A stretch of 64,000 bases of DNA from Pegoplata infirma (Eukaryota > Arthropoda > Insecta > Diptera > Anthomyiidae), in contig OY992537.1 of assembly GCA_963921195.1 (NCBI GenBank), positions 92,772,736 to 92,836,735 of the forward strand. The letters are read 5' to 3'. Numbering within the stretch: the stretch's first letter is position 1; each line of letters begins with the position of its first letter. Below are positions 35,719-45,091 of this stretch, one piece after another. Below the pieces are notes generated by a model that was not told the DNA's origin, searched no databases, and saw only the letters and a list, made by a program, of their open reading frames with translations. The position numbers were made by a program, and so were the translations under genes.

Positions 35719-35922
35719 TAAGCGCTCTTTACGTTCAGATTTATTCCAAATTTCTCAGCTCAACAAACGTTTTGGTCTAATAGAAAATTTTTTAAAGGGA
35801 TTTGCAAAATTATTTGAAAATCAAAATCCGCGAATAATTTTGTTTTGCATAAAATCTAAGAAAAATCAAAGACACTGTCCACGGAGATTTTTTTTTTGCC
35901 GACTGGGTTGATAAATACTACA

Positions 35923-36357
35923 GAGTCCCCGCACAACAATGTCGGGGCGGTTGACGTTTTCGGCCATGAGAGAGTATAGGCGCAAAACAAAGGCGGCAGC
36001 GGGAAATTCAGTCATTCGTTGATATTTACACAATTTTTCACTTTTTCGTCACTTTTTTAATTTAATGTTATTGTTTTATTTAATATCAATTTGATTTTCT
36101 CATATTGATTCGTTTTTTTGTGTTTTTTTAGAATTTTAAATATTTTTTTTTTAGAGATCACATTTTTTTGTTTACTTTATCGAAAATAATCGAAATATTT
36201 ATAAGAATGTGGCAACATTTACATATCAAAAATTTGAAGAGAGAGAGAAACCGACACAAAAATAAAATTGATTTTATTTAAGCGGTTTTCGGTCGGACGT
36301 TTTTTCTTGCCAAATTTGTATGAAAAAAACGTCACCGATATTGTTGTGCGGGGACTC
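35923..36357. mobile_element. 435-bp element, GAGTCCCCGCACAACAAT terminus
   Basis: Inverted termini GAGTCCCCGCACAACAATGT and GAGTCCCCGCACAACAATAT (inward). The flanks TAAATACTACA and TAAATCCTACA form an 11-bp direct repeat with one mismatch, a length typical of Mutator-like elements. It is fairly GC-rich for this window. It lies 66 bases before exon i. Confidence 0.7.
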
Positions 36358-36423
36358 TAAATCCTACAAAAAAAAATAAAAAATTTCTTAACTTTTGAAC
36401 TTTTTGTTTTTATTTCTTTTCAG

Positions 36424-36564
36424 GAAACCTAATATATTTGATAATATGCTTTCTATCATGGAAAAATATGCATACAATTTAGAAGGTTTGGTGCAAGAAC
36501 GTACAACACAACTTTATGAAGAGAAAAAGAAGACAGACATGTTACTAAATCAAATGTTACCAAG
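36424..36564 (+). CDS. Gyc32E: Exon i: dimerisation (signalling helix) linker
   Basis: One base plus 46 codons plus two bases. It encodes [20 protein letters not shown] and [20 protein letters not shown] followed by QMLP. This is the charged coiled-coil linker between kinase-homology and cyclase domains (YA.NLE.LV.ERT..L.EEK..T..LL.QMLP) that holds the dimer in register. The acceptor is TTTTCAG and the donor CAAG|GTAATT. It is highly conserved and matches the family closely. Confidence 0.95.
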
Positions 36565-36609
36565 GTAATTCGGCTTAAAACAAAAAAAAAATATGAAACA
36601 ATAAAAAAA

Positions 36610-36668
36610 ATATGTGCTACTTTTTGATACTTTACAGCTACGTACTACGTAGCTGTAATGTATCAAAA
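36610..36668. repeat. Perfect-stem hairpin TTACAGCTACGTA
   Basis: TTTTTGATAC-T-TTACAGCTACGTA pairs with TACGTAGCTGTAA-T-GTATCAAAAA around a one-base centre, a stem of about 24 bp with one mismatch. It lies 50 bases after exon i's donor and would form a stable RNA hairpin in the pre-mRNA. Confidence 0.7.
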
Positions 36669-36772
36669 AGTGATAAACAGCACAGCAAAGCCTTAGAAGC
36701 TCATACCCTTTGCATTCCATAAAACAATCATAAGTGTAACATTCGGCAGTGCCGAATCTTAAACACCCACAC

Positions 36773-37580
36773 TCAAAATATTTTGTAGGCAAAAACAAAA
36801 GAAAAACACATTTAAAACCAGTGAATAAACAATTGAAAACCATCCCAGTAATTATTCATTTGTTTTAAAAACATCAACATTTATTTTTTACTGTTGGCAA
36901 AATTTTCTAAAATAAATAACATTAAACATTAAAAAATTACGGTTTTTTCATTCTTTTTTACCAACAAATTCGAAAAAAATAACCTACGAAAACATTAAAA
37001 TTTAATGATAGTTCTGTTATTTTTACCAACAAATCACAAAAAAAATAACCTACGAAAACATTAAAAATTAATGATTTCGTAGGTTATTTTATACAATTTT
37101 CTATTGAAATATTTTTTTAAAATTTTTTAATAAAATTTTGGGGAATCGATCTCGCAATCAACTACAGTCTGGCCAGACACTCTACCCATCGTGCCAAAGC
37201 CACTTGATACAAATATGTTTTTATATTTCTATAAATAATTTTTTTGAATTTTTTTTCTACAAACAAATAACCTACTTGTGTAGGTAAAAACTAATGATAT
37301 ATCATTAAAAAAATACCAACAATTTAAAAAAAAAATGACTTACACAAATCATTAAAAATTTAAAGAATAATCAGTAGTTTTTACTTACAGAACAAAAATA
37401 AATGACTTTATAAATTAAATGTTAGTGAAAGTCTTTATTTTTTAGTGTGTTATTTTTGAAACAAAGGACTGATGTAGTCATTAATAAAAACTGAACATCA
37501 AACAAATGTTTTTTCTTTTAAAAACGACTAAACGGAAAACTTTTTAAATAAACTACAAACAGTTAATGACATAATTTTTT
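36773..37580. mobile_element. MITE(s) of the CACTCAAAA-TTATGTAGG family with a tRNA-like insert
   Basis: The left end CACACTCAAAATATTTTGTA and right end ATGACATAATTTTTTGAGTG are family termini; a similar right end is at 42641-42664. Repeated CATTAAAAAT and CCTACGAAAACATTAAAA phrases fill it. The exact number of elements is unclear. Confidence 0.5.
37141..37202 (-). repeat. tRNA-like sequence, probable SINE head
   Basis: On the minus strand TGGCACGATGG (A box with one mismatch, 37196-37186) is followed by GATCGATTC (perfect B box, 37051-shifted position 37051 does not apply; it lies at 37151-37143). An anticodon-like arm CTGGCCAG lies between. The 3' side runs into A/T-rich DNA. No complete acceptor stem. 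Confidence 0.5.
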
Positions 37581-37849
37581 GAGTGCATCATCAGATAGAC
37601 AGGTGACAGTGAATCGATATATTTGAAAGTGGGTAATTCGGGAAATTTACAATCATAATTTTTTAAATTCATTTACAATAAAGGCAATTTTGTTCCACCC
37701 TAATAGACATTCAATGGCCGTATATGCATACTTAAAAACCATGCACTCAAAGAATTATGTAGGTAAATTCCAGTGAATATTCACTTAAAACAAATGAAAT
37801 TTTATTTAAAAACCATTCCACTGTTTTTTCATTTAAAATAAAAACCAAT

Positions 37850-38065
37850 GATGGGTACCAATACCTTTTCGATACCAATACCCGTTAATACCAATTCAAA
37901 TTGAAAACCAATACCAATTAAAAACCAATACCTTTATTTGTGCGATACCAATACCGATAAAAAACCAATACCGATTCCCCACTACCAATACCAATTAAAA
38001 ACCAATACTTTTATTCTTCAAAACCAATACCAATAAAAAACCAATACCAATTCATTTTTTTCTAC
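37850..38065. repeat. AATACCAATACC minisatellite, left block
   Basis: Short degenerate units of AAAACCAATACCAATT type. A second block in the same orientation is at 41060-41280, so the two bracket 3 kb of other repeats. The open frame in the right block is an artefact. Confidence 0.8.
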
Positions 38066-38795
38066 TTTCGTATCGGTTTTATTTCGGTTTTTTGTATTCT
38101 TATTTTCGTTTGTTTTAATTGTGACGACAAACATTTTCTTTCCATCACATTATTAGGTTTTACCTGACTAACGAATTGCAAAAGATGTTACATCGATCAG
38201 TAATCGTTTGCATGCAATGTCACATAACAAAAAGGAGTTAGCTACTTGAATTTTAAAAGCCATAAAAACATAAAAGAAATATTTTTTGTCACGGTTTTTA
38301 TGACCCCTAATAAAAGTAAATCTTAAAAAATGTAGACCTTTTCTGTGATGAAATTTTTTCTTTTGCAAACATTGTTAATATTTGATATATGTACATTGAA
38401 TGTCACTGCACTCTTGTTTGCGTTGTAAAAAAATACTAATGTCCTTTTTTTTGGAAATTCCAAAATTTTAATCAAGCAGACGTTACAAAATTTTATGTCA
38501 CAGCACCAGAATCCAGAAAAAAAAATGTATTGTTTTATTAGAGGCACAGTCATATTATATAAGAATTTAAGAACGCATAATGTGCAGTTCACACTTGCTA
38601 TTTTTGAGAGTTTAAGGGCTACGTGTTTAAAAAATTCTTTTTTCTGTATCCATTACGTTTTTATTCTGTTACTGGTGTTTTGTTAAACACCTTGTTTAAG
38701 GTCGTAAGTGTGAACCCCATATAAGAAAAAAATTGACCCGTGTAATCGCAATGGCAAAAGATCTAAAATCGAAAAAGGGGCCCCCTGCATGATAA
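38066..38795. other. Intron sequence, nothing recognised
   Basis: Slightly less AT-rich than its surroundings; overlapping short frames on both strands lack any domain and show no splice or start context, so I do not call a gene. Confidence 0.45.
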
Positions 38796-39056
38796 CCTAT
38801 TTCGATCACCTTTTTCAAAAAAATATTTATGTATGAAAAGGATGAAGTTCAGGTACATATATTTTGTTACAAATGTTAAGTCTCACCTTTCTGCAATTAA
38901 AAAATATCTCCCCTTAACCACCGGAATTTATTCAGGCTTTTCTGGAATAACGGAACATTAAATTTTTTTTTACAAGAGTTTTGAGATCAGCCGGTGCTAA
39001 TTTTACTAAATAAGTACCTTTTTCCAAAAAAAAAATTAATCTTTGTCCAAAATGGG
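38796..39056. mobile_element. piggyBac-like MITE, internally deleted copy
   Basis: The left end CCTATTTCGATCACC follows ATAA and the right end CCAAAATGGG precedes TTAA. It matches both ends of 30123-30633 (GTTACAAATGTTAAGTCTCA; GGCTTTTCTGGAATAACGG). It is half the length of that copy. Confidence 0.7.
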
Positions 39057-39174
39057 TTAAGCATGTACTATTAGTTTAAAGTTTGGCTTAATTCTGAATG
39101 CAAATACTGCTAAAAAATATTTTTTTTTAAAGGGGTTTTTCAAAAAAAAAAACATCCCTCACGCAAAAATTCGA

Positions 39175-40930
39175 CTAACTCTCTAGACACTCACTCAGAA
39201 TTTTTCAACTCACAATCACGTGATTTAAATGAAAATCACTTTTTTGAGTCACGCAAATCACGGGACCAGCGACCATCTGCAATTCAAATACATAAACAAG
39301 AGACAAGTGTCTTTTCATTTGTTTAATCTATAACATCTGTATATTTTATTTAAAATGAAGTGTCCACCCTTGAAAAAGTTTCCTTGTAGGTCTGAATCCA
39401 AAAAGATTCAAGGCACTTATTTATTACCTTAATATACCCAGCAAAAATAAATCAAGATTTTGGCGACACAGCATCTTTTTATAGCATACCGAAGCGCATC
39501 CAAAGAGCGCTCTTGAGGATGCAGTAAAAGTAAGGGGAAAAAATTAAAATTTTTTGATAAGATTTTTTATATAAAACTCAAAATATAAAATTATATTTTG
39601 ATAAAATTTCATGTGCTTTCCTTTTGAATATATTTAACACTTCTTGAATAAAAAACCATGAGTTTTGGATAAAGACACATGATGTCACTGCATCATTATT
39701 GCGCATTAATCAGCGCTGCAAAGAGTGCTTCAATCATAACACCTCACATTTTAAATGAAAAAAAATTGAGTACACCATTTCCACTTTAGTTTCAGAAAAT
39801 ACAAATTATATTACAAAAAATGTCCAATCATATTTTAGAATCTCCAATTTTATTTAAAAATGTCCAATTATATTTCAAAAATTTCCAATATAATTGAAAA
39901 TTTTTGAAATGTAATTAAAATTTTTTTGGTTATAAATGGTAATATCTGAAATATAAATGGAAGTTTCTGAAATATAATTTGAAACTTTCGAAATATAATT
40001 GGAAATTTTTTAAGTGTAATTGGATCCAAATGCTTGCAGGGAGTCAACTGATTTTCAGAATTAGTCAATTGTATTTAAAATTTTCCAATTGTATTCAGAA
40101 ATAGTCAATTGTATTTCATATTTTGTAATTTGTATTTCAGAAATAGTCAAATGTGCTTCATCTTTATTCTGCTTAAATCAGCTCTTAAAATATACATAAA
40201 TTCACTGCAAATATACATGAATTCATCTCTAAAGAGATGTGAATTCAGAGCATCTTAAGAGTGCTTTTCGGTGTATCCAACTAGCGATCTAAAGTGTGAC
40301 ATCGCCTTAGAGAATCATGCATGAATTCAGCAGGTTTGGATGCGCTCCTTGACTCGAATTTCCTTTCCAAAAGCTGCTGCCAGTTCAGCAAAATTTCTGC
40401 TGGGATAGTCACTTGACTTAAATGAAAATCACTCTATAACCAAATGATTTAAATGAAAATCACTCACGCTCACGCGTGAATCACGGGACCAGAGACCATC
40501 TCCAATTCAAATACTTAAACAAAAGGCAAGTGTCTCTTCATTTGATTCATCTATAATATCTGTAAATTTTGTTAAAAATGAAGTGTCCACCCTGAAATAG
40601 TTTCCTTGTAGGTCCGATTTCAAAAAGTTTTAAGTCACTTATTTATTACCCTAATATATTTAAATGAAAATCACTCTATAATCACGTCATTTAAATAAAA
40701 ATCGCTCACGCCTGAATCACGTGGTTTTTTGAGTCACGCAAATTACGGGACCACAGACCATCTCTAATTCAAATACATAAACAAAAGACAAGTTTCTCTT
40801 CATTTGTTTCATCTATAGCATCTGTAAATTTTATTAAAAATGAAGTGTCCACCCTGAAATAGTTTCCTTGTAGGTCCGATTTCAAAAACTTTCAAGGCAC
40901 TTATTTATTACCTTATATTCTGAATTTCAA
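39175..40930 (+). repeat. Three direct copies of a ~190-bp segment (GAAGTGTCCACCC)
   Basis: The segment running from CGGGACCAGCGACCATCT through ATGAAGTGTCCACCC to GGCACTTATTTATTACC occurs at about 39258-39435, 40487-40655 and 40748-40913. Each is preceded by CACG-rich sequence (AAATGAAAATCACTC). The space between copies 1 and 2 holds AT-rich DNA with repeated TTTCAAAAATTTCCAAT phrases. Confidence 0.75.
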
Positions 40931-40944
40931 AAAAATCGGTTAAC

Positions 40945-41015
40945 ATTTACGACCTGTAGAGACTTTTGGCCAAAAAACCTACCATCTCGCCCCAATGTGC
41001 ACTGTGGGGCGGACA
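40945..41015. mobile_element. Transib-like end fused to a second CACTGTG terminus
   Basis: The sequence from TTTTGGCCAAAAAACC to GCCCCAATGTG (ending 40999) matches the right end of the Transib-like element in layout (a GGCCA block about 35 bases from a CAC terminus). It abuts CACTGTGGGGC at 41000. See findings. Confidence 0.4.
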
Positions 41016-41059
41016 GAAGGACGACTTACGTTAAATTAATTAATATTAACGACAAAACC

Positions 41060-41285
41060 TTTTGCATATAAATACCAAAACCGATATAAGATAAATACCA
41101 ATACTTATTAAAAACCGATACCGATTCGAGGCTAAAACCAATACCAATACCCAATACGTAAATAATTCAAAACCAATACCGATACCTATACCAATTCAAC
41201 AAAAAATGAAAACCAATACCTATACCAATACTAATATAATTTTAAAAACCAATAACAATACTTTTATCGAATTGGTACCCATCCT
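41060..41285. repeat. AATACCAATACC minisatellite, right block
   Basis: Same unit and orientation as 37850-38065: AAAACCAATACCGATACC variants. Probably one array split by insertions. Confidence 0.8.
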
Positions 41286-41395
41286 TGATAAAAACACATT
41301 ACAGTCAATTTTAAATGTTAATTTAATGACTAACCAAAACATTAAAAAACTAGTGAATATTCAGTTATTTTGTATTGAAAAACAGTAAAACTATA

Positions 41396-42467
41396 CACTC
41401 AGAAAATTATTGCAGTTACTACATGACGGTCGTTTGTGTAGTAAGTAGTAGCTGTTGTTTTTAACTACAATTTCGGTCGTTTTTGTATGAAAAAATCTCA
41501 AACAACTTTTTTTGTAGTAGTTTCAAAAAATAACTACAAAAAATATACTACACTGTAGCAATAGTTGATTTATGTAGTTGTTTTTAGTTTTTTTTCTAAA
41601 ACTCGTTTTTTTCTAGAAATTTTTATTGCAAACGAATGTGTCGAGCGAGTTGGTCGTGCGGGATGCGGAAGGAATTATTTTTATACCAAATAAATAATAT
41701 CTAAATAAATTAAATTACAATTTATTAAATTTAATTATAACAAAAAATATGTTTTTGGAAAAATATTCTTGAGCGAAAGAAAATAAGTGGATAAATGAGA
41801 TAACAAGTGTGTATAATATAGCGCTCACATAAGCGTGCGTAAAAACCAATCGGAAAAAAACAAAATAAAATGTGTGCAGTGTTTTGTTTTCTTATGAGCG
41901 CGCCATCTTTCTTTTCTTTGTATACACAACAGAGCAGGTACATACTTTTTTGAAACATTTCAAATTAATTCTTTTTTTTTTTATAAATCAATTTTGCCAA
42001 AGCATTTCGTTTTTTTTATTCCAGACATATTTTGATCAGTAGCGGTGAAAATTTGAAATGAACTATTAAAAAAACAAAGGTAAATACAATCAATTTATTT
42101 TGTTTAACATTTTATTAATATAATTTTTTTCTTCTATAATTCCAGATAAATACATCAAAAAATTGTCATCATGTCGAAATTCTATACAACCAACTGAAAT
42201 GTATTGCTTTTTAAATAAATAAATATCAATCATTTAAACGTTTAAGAAATTTTTTAAATAAAATTTCAGGCAATTGTAGAAAAAACAACTGTAGTAAACA
42301 GTTTTGTAGTAGTTTTTACTACATTTTGTAGTTGAAAATCAATAGTTAAAAACAACAACATGTTCAGTTGTTTTTACCGTTTATGTAGTGGACGCCTTTT
42401 CAACGACAAAATGTAGTCAAAACAACTGTCTTTTGTAGTAGATTTTACCGACATACTTTTTTGAGTG
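41396..42467. mobile_element. 1.07-kb TA-flanked element, CACTCAGAAAATTATTGCAG terminus
   Basis: Left terminus CACTCAGAAAATTATTGCAG, right terminus (inward) CACTCAAAAAAGTATGTCGG, TA on both sides. Near both ends there are many GTAGT and TTGTTTTTAACTAC motifs. The centre (about 41640-42240) is different sequence with a GAGCGAGTTGGTCGTGCGGG patch and no convincing frame. Confidence 0.7.
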
Positions 42468-42931
42468 TAGAAGAAATATTTTACTGCCAAAATTAAATGT
42501 AATAGAAAATTCGTTTTTAATACAGTAAATTATTTTTTTTAAACTACAGAAACAGTAAAAAAATTAAATCCTTTATAAAATAAGTGATTTTTCTTTTAAA
42601 ATGACTTTACTGATTACTTTTTAAAATAACCTACAAACAGTTAATGACATAATTTTCTTAGTGTGGTAATGATGTTACCTTTCATGGGAAATTTGCAGAA
42701 ACAAAATCAGTTCACGCATTACAGAGAATACGTATTACAAACACAATGCAACATATTTTTAGCTAACACCCTGCACACGTTGTAGTGCAATTGCTTAGGT
42801 ATCCCTTTTTACCGAAATAATTTTAAATTTCAAAATATGTCTTTCTCTTAGATGTTAATTACACACTAAAAATGATTGGCTAAAAAATTTCAATTAAATC
42901 TATTGATCAACAAAATTTAAATGAGTCAATT
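42468..42931. other. Intron sequence with MITE fragments
   Basis: Includes a CATAATTTTCTTAGTG right end near 42664 and a CACACTAAAAATGATTGG left end near 42864 of the same TA-MITE families. No gene. Confidence 0.45.
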
Positions 42932-43763
42932 ACACCGCTCAACACTCATTTTCCGGTTTGAATTCTGATGATAAATTTTAGTAGACTTTGATCTCCTGAT
43001 TCCAAACGGTTGAAAATGCGAAAAATTACGATTTTTGCATTATTTGAAAGCCTGCAGCCATTCAGTGGAATACAAATCTGGTATAAAGCGCAAAGGTATA
43101 ATTTGTCTATGGTCTCCAACATAGAACACAATTTTTTCTAAATTATTACGTTTGGTTGGACTTTACTTGCGTTTTAAAATGATACTGTTAAAATTACCAT
43201 TTTTGTAAAATTTACCTTAGTTTTTGGATATTTTTCAAAGAAAAACTCCAAAAAAATAAATATTTTACAAAATTAAGCTTTCTGTGTAATTTTTTGTATA
43301 AACCGAAAGATATCTTGAATGGGTTTAAAAGTCTATAAAAAGAATGAACTTTTGCCTAAATTTTGAGCTCATCACAGTAAAGATTGATTATCTGGTTTTT
43401 GTTTTAGAGCCTTTTAAAAATGGTGCTTTTTCTAATTTTTGTTGACATTGTTTTTTTAAAATGCATGTTTGGCCAATAATAGTGCAACAACTTAAATTTT
43501 TTTTGATCATATTTTTGAGATCATAGTTCAATTCTACTGTCACGCTTTATACCAGATTTTTATTCCACTAATCGGCTGCTGTGCAGGCTTTCAAAAAAAG
43601 GCTAAAATCGCGTTTTTTCGCATTTTCAACCGCGAATAATTAAAATTCTAGACGTAATGGAAACATTTGGAGCAGGGATTTGGAATCAGCGAGTCAAAAT
43701 CTTTAAAAATTGTATATGAAACTTCAAACCGGAGCCAAAAACCTTCGATTTGTTGAGCGGTGT
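42932..43763. mobile_element. Foldback element, ACACCGCTCAACA terminus
   Basis: Left arm 42932-43105 and right arm about 43540-43763 are inverted copies: TCCGGTTTGAA / TTCAAACCGGA, and GAAAGCCTGCAGCC / GGCTGCTGTGCAGGCTTTC. The termini ACACCGCTC and GAGCGGTGT are inverted. The middle is unrelated AT-rich DNA. The frame overlapping its right edge is not coding. Confidence 0.65.
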
Positions 43764-44345
43764 TTTTGTTTTGATCAACATTTTTGTTATTTTTGTGTTA
43801 AATCAATCAATGTTTTAATTGACTTAAAAAAAAAAATTATCAAATTTGTGATCGAAATCGAAAGATTGCAAAAAAAAAATCAATTAATCACTTACAATTT
43901 GATGATTGATATGACAATTTTCTTCATCGGAGGAGTTTTAATTAAAAAATTAATTGAAACCGCGTTTTTGTTGATTGAAATTCGTTATCAATTCTTTCTG
44001 TGTATGCTGGAGGATCCTACATTTTTTGATTCTGGGGTTTTTAGTTCAATAGTTATAAAAAAGAGATCCTGTTTATAACTCATGAACCAATGCATATACA
44101 AAGACCGTATATACCTAAAAACCATGGTATTGACATCTCCTTTCGTGGAAAATTTACAGAAACAAAGTCGATTGACGCATTACTAAGAAAACGCGTTACA
44201 TACATAGTTTTTATTTTTTTTTTTAAATGCCAGTTTAATTGAAGATATTTCACAGATTATAACCAGACCAAAAAAAATTTAGGGCATCAATTGGTCGGCC
44301 TTGACTGACTATAATTTCCGTAATTTTTGGTTTTTCTATTTTTAG
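43764..44345. other. Intron sequence before exon j
   Basis: AT-rich DNA with the TTCTTTCTGTGTA end of a MITE near 44000. A 122-codon frame crosses from the foldback arm into this DNA and has no domain. Ends in TTTTTAG of exon j. Confidence 0.45.
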
Positions 44346-44538
44346 ATCTGTTGCAGAGTCCCTAAAACGTGGAGAACCAGTGGAAGCTGAATGCTTTGAC
44401 TGTGTAACAATATTATTTAGTGATATTGTTGGATTCACGGAACTGTGTAGTACGAGTACACCATTTGAAGTGATTGAAATGTTAAATGATTTGTACACAT
44501 GTTGTGATTCCATTATAAGCAACTATGATGTCTATAAG
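44346..44538 (+). CDS. Gyc32E: Exon j: cyclase domain, first half
   Basis: One base completes arginine, then 64 codons. It encodes [20 protein letters not shown] and then [20 protein letters not shown], ending NYDVYK. The aspartate of FSDIVGF (spliced residue 502) is the first metal-binding residue of class III nucleotide cyclases. The donor AAG|GTAAGT is phase 0. The exon stops exactly before the conserved VETIGDAY motif, which lies 14.9 kb downstream. An open frame that continues past the donor is intronic read-through. Confidence 0.96.
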
Positions 44539-44882
44539 GTAAGTGCATACATATGTCAACATGCAGTAAAAGTTCCAAAAAATATGCATTTAAAAATCAA
44601 TTCATATTTCATATTTAATCAATTCAGTCTCATATAAATTTCTATAACACTAGATAAAAAAACTTAAAAAGTTGTATGGTTCTTTAGTTATATGTAACTT
44701 AATTATATGTCACTCCTTGTCAGTTTTAGAAAATATCTGAAATTTTACTGATAATTTTTGCTAAATTTCTTAATATTTTTTCCCCGATTTCCGCAGATTA
44801 TTTTGCTTGTTTTAGAGCATGCATGGTTACAAAGGGGGCGGATGGTTTAGAATATGACATTTTTGGTAACAAAAATGACTTC

Positions 44883-45080
44883 CAAGGAAAGCACCCCAAC
44901 TTTTATACACCGATTTGCCTGAAACTTAAAATATGTATATCTAAAAGAGACGATTTTAAGGTTGGCGTGTCTCGGCCTATCGGCCATATAAGTTTTTAAA
45001 AATGGCATTGCCACCTTATAAAAAAATATGGTTCTTACGAAAAATTTTGACGTGTCAATTTAAATTTAACGAAAATTATT
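44883..45080. mobile_element. Partial copy of the TTA-flanked CAAGGGAAG family
   Basis: About 110 bases (ACCGATTTGCCTGAAACTTA, AAAAGAGACGATTTTAAGGT, GTGTCTCGG) match the terminal repeat of 30927-32734, followed by an internal piece found inverted near 32500. Only one end is present. Confidence 0.65.
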
Positions 45081-45091
45081 TTGTATTCATA

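Noticed and set aside
43710..44078. 122-codon plus-strand open frame
   Set aside because: It crosses a foldback arm boundary, is dominated by I/K/L/F codons expected from AT-rich DNA and has no domain.
44250..44522. Antisense 90-codon frame over exon j
   Set aside because: It is the mirror image of conserved cyclase coding sequence on the + strand; the + strand product matches a known family.
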